DNA from: Acididesulfobacillus acetoxydans | GTDB taxonomy: Bacteria > Bacillota > Desulfitobacteriia > Desulfitobacteriales > Desulfitobacteriaceae | Direction of reading: 5' to 3' | Length of the DNA: 64,000 nucleotides | Assembly (NCBI RefSeq): GCF_902729405.1 | Contig: NZ_LR746496.1 | Coordinates: 2,480,001 to 2,544,000 of the forward strand | In this document: one piece after another, positions 55,456-63,867 of the stretch | Layout of the letters: the number at the start of each line of letters is the position of its first letter | How positions within the stretch are numbered: the first letter of the stretch is position 1 | The notes under the pieces: model-generated | Databases searched by the model: none | Seen by the model: only the letters and a program-made list of their open reading frames with translations | Told to the model about the DNA's origin: nothing | Position numbers and translations under genes: made by a program

Positions 55456-57358
55456 GTGCGCCACGCATGACGATTAACTTGACGGTGAAAGTCCGTTATG
55501 GGGGTATGTAGCGACCAACCATTAGCTCAAGGCAAGGGTGTCCATTGCGAGATGGAATCTGAAGGAAGCCGGCGGCAAAGTTCCGCCCCGAGGAACACGA
55601 ACAATATTAGGCGCGAAATGTGGGGTAAGACTGCCATACAAGTTGAAGCCCAAAAGCTACACGGACACGTCAGCGTAAATGTTGCGGGGACATGGAATGA
55701 AAGTGAATCGTCTTACCGTGGGAGGCCTCACGGACGGGTGGAAACGGAGTAAGAAGCCCGGTTGAAACAAGATTTGTCGTGAGGAGTCAGCAGAAGCCAT
55801 AGTACAGAGGTGTCCCGGACACCGACGGAAGGGCGGAACCAAAGGAGGTGTGGGTCAATGAAAGTTACCGAAGGTGGTAATTTAAAACACAGACAACTTT
55901 GCTTTAAAGACTATCTGCAAAGGTCATCTGCGGAACAGAGAGAGTATGCAGAAGTGTGCGTGCCACCCAGGATGACCAAAACCGACAACACCAACACAGA
56001 CGAGCAGACAGAGAAACTGCTAGAGGAAATTCTCAGCGCCGAGAACCTTAATCGAGCCTACTACAGAGTGAAGGGGAACAAAGGCGCGGGTGGAATCGAC
56101 GGTATGCAGGTGGACGAACTTCTACCCTACCTGAAAGGACACAAGGATGAACTTTTGCAAGCCCTCTGGGACGGGAAATACCGTCCGAAACCCGTACGGA
56201 GGGTAGAAATACCCAAAGAGAACGGGAAAATGAGAAAGCTGGGAATCCCTACCGTCGTGGACAGACTGATCCAACAGGCCATAACCCAGGTCCTTTCGCC
56301 AATCTTCGAAAGGCAATTCTCAGACAACAGCTATGGGTTCCGACCTCAACGAAGCGCTCACGACGCGCTAAGAGCATGTCAAAGGCATATCACAGAAGGC
56401 TTTGTCTACGTCGTGGACATGGACTTGGAGAAATACTTTGACACGGTCAACCAAAGCAAACTCATCCAAATCCTCTCAGACACCATCAAAGATGGACGAG
56501 TCATATCCCTAATCCATAAATTCCTCAGAGCAGGGATTATGGTGGACGGACTATTTGAAGAAAGTCCGGAAGGCGTACCCCAAGGGGGGCCCCTTAGTCC
56601 CTTACTTGGAAACGTCATGCTAAACGTTTGTGACCACGAGCTAGAAAAGCGTGGGCATCGCTTCGTACGCTACGCGGATGACATGATGATTTTCTGCAAA
56701 AGCGAGAAAGCGGCCCGGCGAACGCTAGACCATATTGTTCCTTATATCGAAGGGAAACTATTCCTCAGAGTCAATAAGGAGAAAACAAGCGTGGCACACG
56801 TGAGGAAAGTCAAGTATCTGGGATACGGCTTCTACATCCACAAAGGAAGAGGACGACTGAGAATCCACCCGAAAAGCATCCTGAAGCTAAAGGACAAGAT
56901 CCGGAAAGTCACCGGACGGAGCAACGGGATGGGAATCGAGGAGAGAAAGGCAAAACTCAATTACATCATCCGAGGATGGACCAATTACTTTAAACTGGCA
57001 GACGCCAAAGCGTTACTCGGAAAGATGGACGAATGGCTACGAAGTCGAATTCGGATGGTCACATGGAAACGATGGAAGAGAGTACGCACACGATACGCGA
57101 ACTTGCAGAAGCTTGGCATCAAGAAGGAGCAAGCATGGATGTGGGCAAACACAAGAAAGGGCTATTGGCGAGTAGCCCATAGCCACATTTTGACAATGTC
57201 CTTATCCAACAAACGCATCGAACGCGCAGGATACCCCAGTTTTAGTCAATGCTACTCTGCCAAATAACGTGTAAACTTTGGAGGCGCCGTATACCGAACG
57301 GTACGTACGGTGCTGTGGGAGGTCGGCTGGCCAATTAATGACCAGCCTCCTACCCGAT
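55456..57358 (+). mobile_element. Group II intron, complete (1903 bp)
   Basis: Starts GTGCGCC (GUGYG consensus), has a structured about 400-nt domain I-III region, a maturase gene in domain IV, a domain V hairpin just after the maturase stop (about 57281-57316: GGCGCCGTATACC-GAAC-GGTACGTACGGTGC), a domain VI hairpin with TAATGA in a stem and ends CCTACCCGAT (AY end). Both ends were fixed by the in-frame rejoining of the host gene. No target duplication is expected or seen. Confidence 0.93.
55858..57267 (+). CDS. ltrA: Group II intron reverse transcriptase/maturase
   Basis: A 469-aa intron-encoded protein. RT blocks 0-7 include NKGAGGIDGM, GKMRKLGIPTVVDR, NSYGFRPQRSAHDA, GVPQGGPLSPLLGN and the catalytic YADD in RYADDMMIF. 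A maturase X domain follows (about 330-420; KLNYIIRGWTNYFKLADA). There is no HNH endonuclease at the C-terminus, as in the En-minus bacterial classes (C or D). It splices its intron and copies it into new DNA sites. ATG 55858 has AAAGGAGGTGTGGGTCA; the frame also runs from a GTG at 55810. Intact by all visible motifs, so probably active. Confidence 0.95.
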   Translation: MKVTEGGNLKHRQLCFKDYLQRSSAEQREYAEVCVPPRMTKTDNTNTDEQTEKLLEEILSAENLNRAYYRVKGNKGAGGIDGMQVDELLPYLKGHKDELLQALWDGKYRPKPVRRVEIPKENGKMRKLGIPTVVDRLIQQAITQVLSPIFERQFSDNSYGFRPQRSAHDALRACQRHITEGFVYVVDMDLEKYFDTVNQSKLIQILSDTIKDGRVISLIHKFLRAGIMVDGLFEESPEGVPQGGPLSPLLGNVMLNVCDHELEKRGHRFVRYADDMMIFCKSEKAARRTLDHIVPYIEGKLFLRVNKEKTSVAHVRKVKYLGYGFYIHKGRGRLRIHPKSILKLKDKIRKVTGRSNGMGIEERKAKLNYIIRGWTNYFKLADAKALLGKMDEWLRSRIRMVTWKRWKRVRTRYANLQKLGIKKEQAWMWANTRKGYWRVAHSHILTMSLSNKRIERAGYPSFSQCYSAK

Positions 57359-57851
57359 ATGGGGATGCGCAAGGTAAGAGGTCTTTCGGAACCGGGGCCG
57401 AGCGTAACTTGCATATCGACGGGTGTACTTTCGATGAGGTACGGGCCGGACATCTGGTGGGGCGAAAACATAAGGTTATCAAAGCCGGGAAAATGTTTGG
57501 GACTGCCGATGGGACGGGTGATCGGCTGGCCGAATTCGGCGCGCAGGTCCGTCTCCAGGATATTGAGCACTGAAACGCGCTTGCCTGCCACCCAGAGCTC
57601 CATCAGGTTTTGAGTGTACTTATCCTCTACCAGTTTGCTGACAAAACTTGCGATCTCTTTGCCCAGGATGTAGCGGAAGAGTGGTTTGATCAAAAAGACT
57701 AAGACCAGGCAGAGTTGCAGCGCGAGCAGGCACAAGATGAGGAAGAGCCAAATTGAGTTTGTGAGTGTGATCTGCACAGTGTGTCACCATCCCATACCCC
57801 GGCAAGCGGGGGTTACTGCTTTGGCACTTGTGCGCCGCCGGAGGCTCGGTG

Positions 57852-59285
57852 TCAATGGCCGGAACTCGGGCTGTTTTGCTTCCTGGTTCGCCACCAGGCC
57901 GTGTAAATCTGCCAGATGAGGAGGAAATCGCCCAGGGCAAACACTCCCCCGGCCAGGACGCGAGCCAGCAAATACGGGGTGAGATGAAAGCGCACCTGCA
58001 TGAAGTCCTGACCCAGGATGCGCCAGAGATAAGTTTGCACAAAACCGGCCACGAGCAGGGCCGTACCCATTCCGATCAGCCCGATGTTGAGCAGAAGAAC
58101 CGCCAGGACTCCGGCCTTGTACCCTTTGGCAGTCGGTTCGCTCCCCCAGCTCAAGATGTAATAACATGCGGCTAGAACCAGAAAACCCATGCTGCCGAAG
58201 AGGGCGAGATGGGCGTGGGCAGAGGTCGTGTAAGTCCCGTGCACATAGAGATTGACCCAGGGAATGGTGATCATCAGGCCCAAGACTGAGGCGCCCAGGA
58301 CATGATAAATTAGACTGCTGAGGATCAGCCAGAGGGTGAGCTTTTCCCGTTTGCTCTTGATCCCGGTCTTGCTGCTCAGTTTTGAACTCTTGAAACCAAC
58401 ATACGTCATCTGGACCAGCATTGCGACCGGAACCACCTCTAGTAGGCTGATGAGTGTGCCCAGGAGCAGCCAGAGGGAGGGGACTCCTATCCAGAAATAA
58501 TGGTGGCCGGTGCTGTACAAACCGCCGCTGACCGCCAAACCGGCCTCCAGGTAAAGCCACTTCTCCACCTGTTCCCGCACAGCCAGGCCGGAAACTATGA
58601 AGAAGGTGGCGATGAACCCGGCGGTAGTCAACTCAAAGGCCATCTCTTCCCACAGATGAACCACCCAGAATTTGGCCGCCTCATCCAGGGTGGGATTATT
58701 GTAGTGGAGGGCATTGGGCAGGAGCAGGATGAGAAGGAAAAGAACGCCCACCGTCATGATGGCGGCGGCCGGGGTGATGTGGTGTTTATCAGCCCAGAGG
58801 GTGCGGACCAGGTTGTAGGCGGCGAGGAGCAGGGCTAGGCCGATACCGAGATAGAGAAGAGGCATTCCCTCCAGATATTCTCGCCCATTGCCGATACGCA
58901 GGCTCAAGCTAAGATAGACTGAAAGGGCGAAAGTCAGGACAATTCCAAACTGCCAGCGAGCCAGGCGGGGAGAGAAGACCTCGCGGTTCAGTTCGGCGGC
59001 GGTGAAGTAATAGACCATTCCCATGGTGCCGATCAGGGGCCAAAGGACGGCGAAACCGAGATGAATGGCCCGCCCAAATTCAAAGGGGATGGGCGAAGGG
59101 AGATCCGGTATCACCAAGTCCAAAGCGCCTGCGAGGGCGACCATACTTTGTACCGCGAAGAGCGTCACGGCCGCCAGGCAATAACGGCGGCTGATCATCT
59201 GGACGAGGAAAACCCGTTGCGGCGGGCGTGCCAAAACCCGGTGCCTGCCCGAGGCCTGAGAGGAAAACGCACGAAATAATTTCAC
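57852..59285 (-). CDS. norB: Nitric oxide reductase catalytic subunit (NorB-like)
   Basis: A 477-aa haem-copper superfamily protein of about 12 helices. Metal ligands typical of NorB are present: HLWEEMAFEL (FeB His and the NorB Glu four residues on), GHHYFWIG (the two adjacent FeB His residues), and TSAHAHLALFG (haem ligands). It reduces two NO to N2O with electrons from the cytochrome c subunit. GTG at 59285 overlaps the norC stop; Met30 is a possible later start. The cytochrome oxidase Tyr-His cross-link motif is absent, supporting NO rather than O2 reduction. Confidence 0.87.
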   Translation of the reverse strand: MKLFRAFSSQASGRHRVLARPPQRVFLVQMISRRYCLAAVTLFAVQSMVALAGALDLVIPDLPSPIPFEFGRAIHLGFAVLWPLIGTMGMVYYFTAAELNREVFSPRLARWQFGIVLTFALSVYLSLSLRIGNGREYLEGMPLLYLGIGLALLLAAYNLVRTLWADKHHITPAAAIMTVGVLFLLILLLPNALHYNNPTLDEAAKFWVVHLWEEMAFELTTAGFIATFFIVSGLAVREQVEKWLYLEAGLAVSGGLYSTGHHYFWIGVPSLWLLLGTLISLLEVVPVAMLVQMTYVGFKSSKLSSKTGIKSKREKLTLWLILSSLIYHVLGASVLGLMITIPWVNLYVHGTYTTSAHAHLALFGSMGFLVLAACYYILSWGSEPTAKGYKAGVLAVLLLNIGLIGMGTALLVAGFVQTYLWRILGQDFMQVRFHLTPYLLARVLAGGVFALGDFLLIWQIYTAWWRTRKQNSPSSGH

Positions 59286-59686
59286 GGCTCATCCCCTGCC
59301 TTTTGCGGCTGCGGCGGCCAGCCCAGAGTGGGTATGGTGTGTACATATTCCAGGTAGCTGACCACATTTTCCGCCTCAGTCCGCTTTAAAGCGGGGTGGT
59401 GCCGGTAACGGTTGGGGCGCATGACCGGCGGCTGAATGAGGTATTGAACCAGTTGGGGCGGGTTCACTTTGGCCACAATGTTAGTTAAATCCTCACCGAC
59501 GTAGCCGCCGTTGCCGAACAAAGTGTGGCAGCTGACACAGTTGTGCTTTTGCCAGACCCGTTTGCCGGCGGCGGCCTGTTGAGAAATGGGAACAGGCAAT
59601 CGGGCCGACAAAAGTGTCACCGCTGCGAATAGTACAAGGGAACAGGCACTCAAGATGAGGAAGGATCTCAATTTCAAGGTGTGCAC
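59282..59686 (-). CDS. norC: Cytochrome c subunit of NO reductase (NorC-like)
   Basis: A 134-aa membrane-anchored monohaem cytochrome c: one N-terminal helix (about 8-28), haem motif CVSCH (about 49-53), NGGYVGEDLT and a likely axial Met in PPVMRPNRY. It passes electrons to NorB. GTG 59686 has GGAGAGGAAG upstream. It forms an operon norC-norB followed by the interrupted glutamate-synthase-like gene. Confidence 0.88.
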   Translation of the reverse strand: MHTLKLRSFLILSACSLVLFAAVTLLSARLPVPISQQAAAGKRVWQKHNCVSCHTLFGNGGYVGEDLTNIVAKVNPPQLVQYLIQPPVMRPNRYRHHPALKRTEAENVVSYLEYVHTIPTLGWPPQPQKAGDEP

Positions 59687-59759
59687 TTCCTCTCCGGCGA
59701 ATATGGCAAGCGTATTGTTTGCCGATGCGGGGGTTCTTTATACCTGCCATGTTCAGACC

Positions 59760-59781
59760 GTACGGATTACGTACGGATTAC
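59760..59781. repeat. 11-bp tandem repeat upstream of norC
   Basis: Two adjacent perfect copies of GTACGGATTAC, about 75 nt upstream of the norC start on the opposite strand. The one-turn period suggests a regulator site. The rest of 59687-59890 has no gene. Confidence 0.8.
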
Positions 59782-59890
59782 AGGTAAGCAATTTGAGGTC
59801 GTCCAAGGTCACTTTTCCCGCACCATGACGCCGATCAGCCGGGATGAATACTTGGATCCAATATACTTGTCGGGGAGTTTGAAAAAACGT

Positions 59891-59920
59891 TTGTCAAAAT
59901 GGCCGAATCCGGGATAAAAT
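59891..59920 (+). promoter_or_regulatory. Promoter of the methyltransferase gene
   Basis: TTGTCA at 59891-59896 and TAAAAT at 59915-59920, 18-nt spacer, about 95 nt before the GTG start. Confidence 0.6.
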
Positions 59921-60014
59921 ATACTCGTGGTTTTGTGGTTCGGTCTGGGGAAACGCACGTTTCCGACCCTGCAAAATAGTTTTGCGGAGAAATTTGGAAA
60001 GGGGCAAAGTTATA

Positions 60015-60809
60015 GTGATCATCGTTGGAGAATTGATCAATTCCACTCGGAAGGCGATTGCCCAAGCAATCGAACAAAAGGACAAGCCTTATTTGCAGGA
60101 TCTGGCAAAACGCCAGGCTGAATCGGGTGCCGCTTTTATCGACATCAACACGGCGGCCAGCGGCAATGAGATTGAGAACATGAAATGGATGGTTGAGCTT
60201 GTCCAGGAAGTGACGGATGTACCCCTCTGTATTGACAGCCCCAGCGCCGCGGCTTTGCAAACCGGTTTGCAACTTTGCCGGCAAAAGGCTTTGGTGAACT
60301 CCATCACGGCGGAGAAGGAGCGCTGGGAGCAAGTGCTTCCGCTGGTGCAGGAATTCAAGACGGGGGTTATTGCCCTTTGCATGGAAGACGGGGGTATGCC
60401 GGAGAGCACGGATGACCGTCTGCGGGTGGCGGAGAAATTGGTCACGGGGTTAACCGCCTCCGGTGTGGCAAAGACCGATATATACCTTGATCCCCTGATC
60501 AAACCGCTCGGGGTCAACCACAAGTTCGGCGCGGAAGTGCTGGAGACCACGCGTCTCCTACGGGAACGTTATCCCGAGGTCCACATTATTTCCGGGCTTT
60601 CCAATGTCTCGTTCGGACTGCCGGAACGCAGGCTGATTAACCGGGCGTTCATGACTATGAGCGTCGCCATGGGGATGGATGCTTTCATTCTTGATCCCCT
60701 CGATCAGGTGATGATGTCGTTTCTGGCGGCTGCACGGGCTTTGGCCGGGTACGATGAGTATTGCATGGACTATATTGCCGGGGTGCGCGCCGGAAAAGTT
60801 AAAGCTTGA
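60015..60809 (+). CDS. Methyltetrahydrofolate:corrinoid methyltransferase
   Basis: A 264-aa pterin-binding TIM-barrel protein (AcsE/MtgA family). It starts VIIVGELINSTRKAI with the GE-IN-TR motif that contacts tetrahydrofolate, and has FIDINTAA, LCIDSPSAAAL, and ISGLSNVSFGLP, all family features. It moves the methyl group between methyl-THF and a corrinoid protein in the cytoplasm, as in acetogenesis or methylamine/betaine use. GTG 60015 after GGAAAGGGGC is preferred to TTG 59982. The corrinoid protein itself is not in the window. Confidence 0.93.
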   Translation: MIIVGELINSTRKAIAQAIEQKDKPYLQDLAKRQAESGAAFIDINTAASGNEIENMKWMVELVQEVTDVPLCIDSPSAAALQTGLQLCRQKALVNSITAEKERWEQVLPLVQEFKTGVIALCMEDGGMPESTDDRLRVAEKLVTGLTASGVAKTDIYLDPLIKPLGVNHKFGAEVLETTRLLRERYPEVHIISGLSNVSFGLPERRLINRAFMTMSVAMGMDAFILDPLDQVMMSFLAAARALAGYDEYCMDYIAGVRAGKVKA

Positions 60810-60957
60810 AAGGGTTGCCTCGTGATGGGCGGCGGCACGGGTCACCGGTTGCCCGGTGCGACCGGCGGGATGTGAGGAAGGACCGCCTGGGTTCGAGGTC
60901 GCAATCCCGCGGGGGTTTCCGGATAAAGGTATACGTCAGAACAGGGACGGAAATATT

Positions 60958-60992
60958 GGGGCAGTATCCCGGCAATTCCCGGGTACTGCCCC
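60958..60992 (+). repeat. Strong hairpin after the methyltransferase gene
   Basis: GGGGCAGTATCCCGG paired with CCGGGTACTGCCCC, loop CAATTC. No T-run follows, so it may be a transcript-end or leader element. Confidence 0.6.
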
Positions 60993-61079
60993 TGAACGTT
61001 AGCACACTATCGCCATTGAGGCTATGCCCTTGAGAGGCTGTGCTATGCAGGCTGTGCTATTTTGAGTTCGAAATTTCAG

Positions 61080-61108
61080 TTGGAAATATGTTAAGCTTGT
61101 ACTATAAT
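61080..61108 (+). promoter_or_regulatory. Promoter of the DUF6951-RACo genes
   Basis: TTGGAA at 61080-61085 and a perfect TATAAT at 61103-61108 with a 17-nt spacer; further TATAAT words lie at about 61119 and 61136. No cobalamin riboswitch was found in 60810-61247. Confidence 0.75.
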
Positions 61109-61247
61109 TTAAGTGTCTTATAATCTAAAATGCCCTATAATTTTGCCGTTCTACAATTTGAGTCGAATGATTTGAATTGAGCGCGGGCGAGTATCGAGAA
61201 ATATCGAAAGAGTGACAATTAGACAATTATTGGAGGAGGGGGCTAAG

Positions 61248-61565
61248 ATGGCGACAGGAGTTATTCACAGCGGTATTTGCGGTTACACGATCACGGTCAA
61301 AGCGGACTCCACGGACGGGCAAACGGTGCGCTTGGATATCGAGACCCAGTGCCCAAACTGGCAAAAAATAGCCGCCGAATTGAAGGAAGTGGACGCCTTC
61401 CAGGAACTGTTCAAGAAACTGCATATGGGTCAGGTCTATGAGACTTTTGCCAAGTATAGCCCGCACCCCAGCTGCCCGGGCTTGTCGGGGACTCTCAAGA
61501 CGGTGGAAGTGGCAGCCGGATTGGCCCTCCCGCAGAAAGCGGACATTGAGGTTACAAGAGAGTAG
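61248..61565 (+). CDS. DUF6951-like protein
   Basis: A 105-aa protein starting MATGVIHSGICGYTITVKAD. The pattern GICGY at the N-terminus, SPHPSCPGLSGTLKTVEVAAGLALP near the end and two more Cys agree, from memory, with the DUF6951 family found beside methyltransferase/corrinoid genes in acetogens and methanogens. The four Cys could bind a metal or Fe-S cluster, though this is inference. ATG 61248 follows GGAGGAGGGGGCTAAG. Between the methyltransferase and RACo genes, so part of the corrinoid module. Confidence 0.75.
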   Translation: MATGVIHSGICGYTITVKADSTDGQTVRLDIETQCPNWQKIAAELKEVDAFQELFKKLHMGQVYETFAKYSPHPSCPGLSGTLKTVEVAAGLALPQKADIEVTRE

Positions 61566-61608
61566 ATGAGGGCAGAGCCCGTGCCGGATCAATGTGTCGC
61601 CGGCAGAG

Positions 61609-61698
61609 GATAAAAACGCGCGAGGGTGCACTGCGGAGGATGAAAGCGCGCGAGGGGGTACTGCGGAGGATGAAAGCGCGCGAGGGGGTACTGCGGAG
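61609..61698. repeat. 30-bp tandem repeat, three copies
   Basis: Three head-to-tail 30-bp units, the last two (61639-61698) identical (core GCGCGCGAGGGGGTACTGCG), between the DUF6951 and RACo genes. It can be read as MKAREGVLRR, but that frame has no ribosome site. There are no spacers between the units, so this is not a CRISPR. Confidence 0.9.
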
Positions 61699-61877
61699 GT
61701 TCGTTTGTCTCAGACGGCCGGGACTTTATGGGAACTTTCAGGAGAGATTTTACAGGCTCGGGCCTGAACCGAGGAGCGGCGAGAAAAAGAGCACGCCTCT
61801 GGGATTGAAAAAAGGCTGCGTAGGAGACAGCGGAGCCGAAAAAAGCGCAGGTGGATCGAGCGGAGGAGATGGAGCGG

Positions 61878-63713
61878 ATGGAGAAAATGCCGGGGATGGA
61901 GAAGATGCCGGATATGGAAAAAGGAGTGCATTATCAGGTTACCTTTCTCCCGGATAAGATTCAGATGAAAGTCCCGGCCGGCATGAGTGTGTTGGCTGCG
62001 GCGGCCGAGGCCGGAGTGGAGTTGGAGGGTCCCTGCGGGGGAAAGGGGACCTGTGGCAAGTGCCGGGTTAAGCTCGTTGAAGAGAAGGGAGAAGAATGGG
62101 TGCGGGCCTGTCAAACCCCGGTTAATCGTGACCTGATGGTTGAGATTCCTCAGGCAGAGGTTTCGGTTCAGCGTAAAAGCGACCTTTCCCGGCGGGCGGT
62201 ACCAGTCGATCTGGCGTCCGGCATCGAGAAGGTAAAACTGAAAGTTACCCCACCCTCGCTGGAACATCAGGTGGCTGATGCGGATCGATTCCTGTCGGCT
62301 CTGGACCGGGAAGATGTGAAACTCTCTTTGGAGGCCCTGCGTGCCTTGCCCCGAGCCCTGCGCCGGGCGGACGGGCTGGTCAGCGCGGTCTTGTGCGAAG
62401 ACGAGGTTTTAACGGTGGAGGCGGGCGACACGACGGAACGTCTTTATGGTCTGGCCGTGGATATCGGAACCACGACCGTCGTGGCCGCTTTAGTTGATCT
62501 GAGACAGGGGGAAACCTTGGCCACGGCGTCCGCCAGTAACACGCAGAATATTTTCGGTGCCGACGTCATTGCCCGGATTGAGCATGCGACGCAAAAAGCG
62601 AAGGGCTTAGAACAACTGCAACAGCGGATTCTGCAGGTTATCCGTAAACTTGTCGCCCGCCTGGCTGCCGAAACCGGCGTCAAAGAGGAGGAGATTTACC
62701 AGGTCACGGTGGTGGGTAATACCACTATGAGCCATTTGTTTTTGGCGGTTGATCCGGCGAATCTGGCCCCTTCTCCGTTTATTCCGGGCTTTTCCCGTAT
62801 GGTGAGTTTAAAGGCCAAGGAATTGGGGCTGAATACGGCCCCGCAAGCCCAGGTCTATGTGCTGCCCAATATCGCCGGGTATGTGGGAGCGGATACCGTA
62901 GGGGTTATTTTAGCTACGGAGTTAGATAAAAAGGAAGGTGTCAATCTGGCGGTTGACATCGGTACCAATGGAGAAATTGTCCTGGCTGCCCACGGTAAGA
63001 TTTGGAGCTGCTCGACGGCGGCGGGACCCGCCTTTGAAGGGGCCCAGATCGAATTTGGTATGAGGGCCGCCACCGGCGCGATTGAAAAGGTGAAGATTAC
63101 GGATGAAGGTCTACAGCTCCAAGTCATCGGCGACAGCGAGCCCAAAGGAATCTGTGGTTCGGGTTTGCTGGATCTGGTCGCAGAACTGGTGCGCACTGGG
63201 ATCGTCGAAGAGAGCGGGCGGATGTTGGGAGCCGAAGAAGGGGACGATTTGCCGCCTGTCTTGCGGCAAAGACTGAGCAGAGCCGGTTCCGGCAACAGCT
63301 TTGTTCTGGCAGAGGCCGGTGCCGGTCGGAAAGACGATGTGGTACTCACCCAGAAAGATGTGCGGGAACTCCAATTGGCCAAAGCGGCAATGCGGGCCGG
63401 TATCGAGATTCTTCTCAGCACCGCGGGCATACGGTATCATGACCTGGATCAGGTTCTCCTGGCGGGGGCCTTTGGCAACTATGTCGACAAGTACAGTGCC
63501 TTGGCCATGGGGTTGTTGCCTCCCGTAGCGGCTGAAAAGATTCAATCCGTGGGCAATGCGGCCGGAGCAGGGGCCCAGCTCGCTCTGATTTCCCGCTCCG
63601 TGCGCGAACACTCCATGGAGATTGCCCGTAAGGTCGTGCATGTCGAGCTTTCCAGCCGCAGCGATTTTCAGGATAAGTTCGTCGATGCTCTGAGTTTGAC
63701 GCAGGGGCTCTAG
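61878..63713 (+). CDS. Reductive activator of corrinoid proteins (RACo, RamA-like)
   Basis: A 611-aa ATP-dependent reactivator. The N-terminal 2Fe-2S ferredoxin domain (about 20-95) has CGGKGTCGKCRVKL and a fourth Cys in VRACQTPV. A linker region (about 100-190) and an ASKHA ATPase (about 190-611) follow, with LAVDIGTTTVVAALVD, LAVDIGTNGEIVLAAHG and LLAGAFGNYVDK. It reduces Co(II) corrinoid to the active Co(I) state in the methyltransferase system. ATG 61878 follows GGAGGAG at 9 nt; other ATGs lie in the Met-Glu-rich repeat (MEKMPGMEKMPDMEK) at the start. It pairs with the upstream methyltransferase; compare the shortened homologue at 7344. Confidence 0.93.
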   Translation: MEKMPGMEKMPDMEKGVHYQVTFLPDKIQMKVPAGMSVLAAAAEAGVELEGPCGGKGTCGKCRVKLVEEKGEEWVRACQTPVNRDLMVEIPQAEVSVQRKSDLSRRAVPVDLASGIEKVKLKVTPPSLEHQVADADRFLSALDREDVKLSLEALRALPRALRRADGLVSAVLCEDEVLTVEAGDTTERLYGLAVDIGTTTVVAALVDLRQGETLATASASNTQNIFGADVIARIEHATQKAKGLEQLQQRILQVIRKLVARLAAETGVKEEEIYQVTVVGNTTMSHLFLAVDPANLAPSPFIPGFSRMVSLKAKELGLNTAPQAQVYVLPNIAGYVGADTVGVILATELDKKEGVNLAVDIGTNGEIVLAAHGKIWSCSTAAGPAFEGAQIEFGMRAATGAIEKVKITDEGLQLQVIGDSEPKGICGSGLLDLVAELVRTGIVEESGRMLGAEEGDDLPPVLRQRLSRAGSGNSFVLAEAGAGRKDDVVLTQKDVRELQLAKAAMRAGIEILLSTAGIRYHDLDQVLLAGAFGNYVDKYSALAMGLLPPVAAEKIQSVGNAAGAGAQLALISRSVREHSMEIARKVVHVELSSRSDFQDKFVDALSLTQGL

Positions 63714-63824
63714 GACAGGGCCGAGCAAAAGGTCCGCTTGAGAAGAAAGACCCCGGGAAGCAAGGGTTACTACCCATGGGTACCCCTAATGACCGAGGGG
63801 GTAATTGGTACGAGAGAGCAGGAA

Positions 63825-63867
63825 AGCAGACATCCATCCACGATGACGTGGGTGGATGTCTGCTTTT
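63825..63867 (+). terminator. Strong terminator after the RACo gene
   Basis: AGCAGACATCCATCCACG-ATGA-CGTGGGTGGATGTCTGCT, an 18-bp stem with a single G-T pair, followed by TTTTAG. No gene is seen from 63714 to the end of the window. Confidence 0.85.

Larger units (their letters stand above)
54471..57777 (-). pseudogene. FMN glutamate-synthase-like gene split by group II intron
   Basis: Two minus-strand parts of one gene. The upstream part (57777-57359) encodes a membrane segment (about 8-33) and the conserved lead of the GltB central-domain family (GSPKHFPGFDNLMFSP, LGPGSERPLTLRIPI). The downstream part (55455-54471) continues MISAMGYGVALSAEAKIAL and carries the FMN barrel (GLPTLVALMRA, IIAGGFFTPGECLKALALGAD). 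Removing 55456-57358 joins them exactly in frame (LRIP-I-MISAMGYG) to a 467-aa protein, a normal length for the family. The intron lies in the opposite orientation and so cannot splice from this gene's mRNA; the gene should be inactive unless the downstream part is translated alone from its ATG. Follows norB by about 75 nt. Confidence 0.88.

Noticed and set aside
60885-60910. tRNA-like T-loop (GGTTCGAGGTCGCAATCC)
   Set aside because: No acceptor stem, D-arm or anticodon arm fits around it.
60810-61247. Cobalamin riboswitch before the corrinoid genes
   Set aside because: No B12-box (GCCACTG) or the conserved GGGAA...GGTG core was found; only a hairpin and a promoter.
61609-61698. Possible CRISPR array
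   Set aside because: Three 30-bp repeats abut directly with no spacers and no cas genes are near; it is a tandem repeat.
61592-61957. 121-aa frame over the 30-bp repeats
   Set aside because: No ribosome site; overlaps the RACo start and is made largely of repeat.
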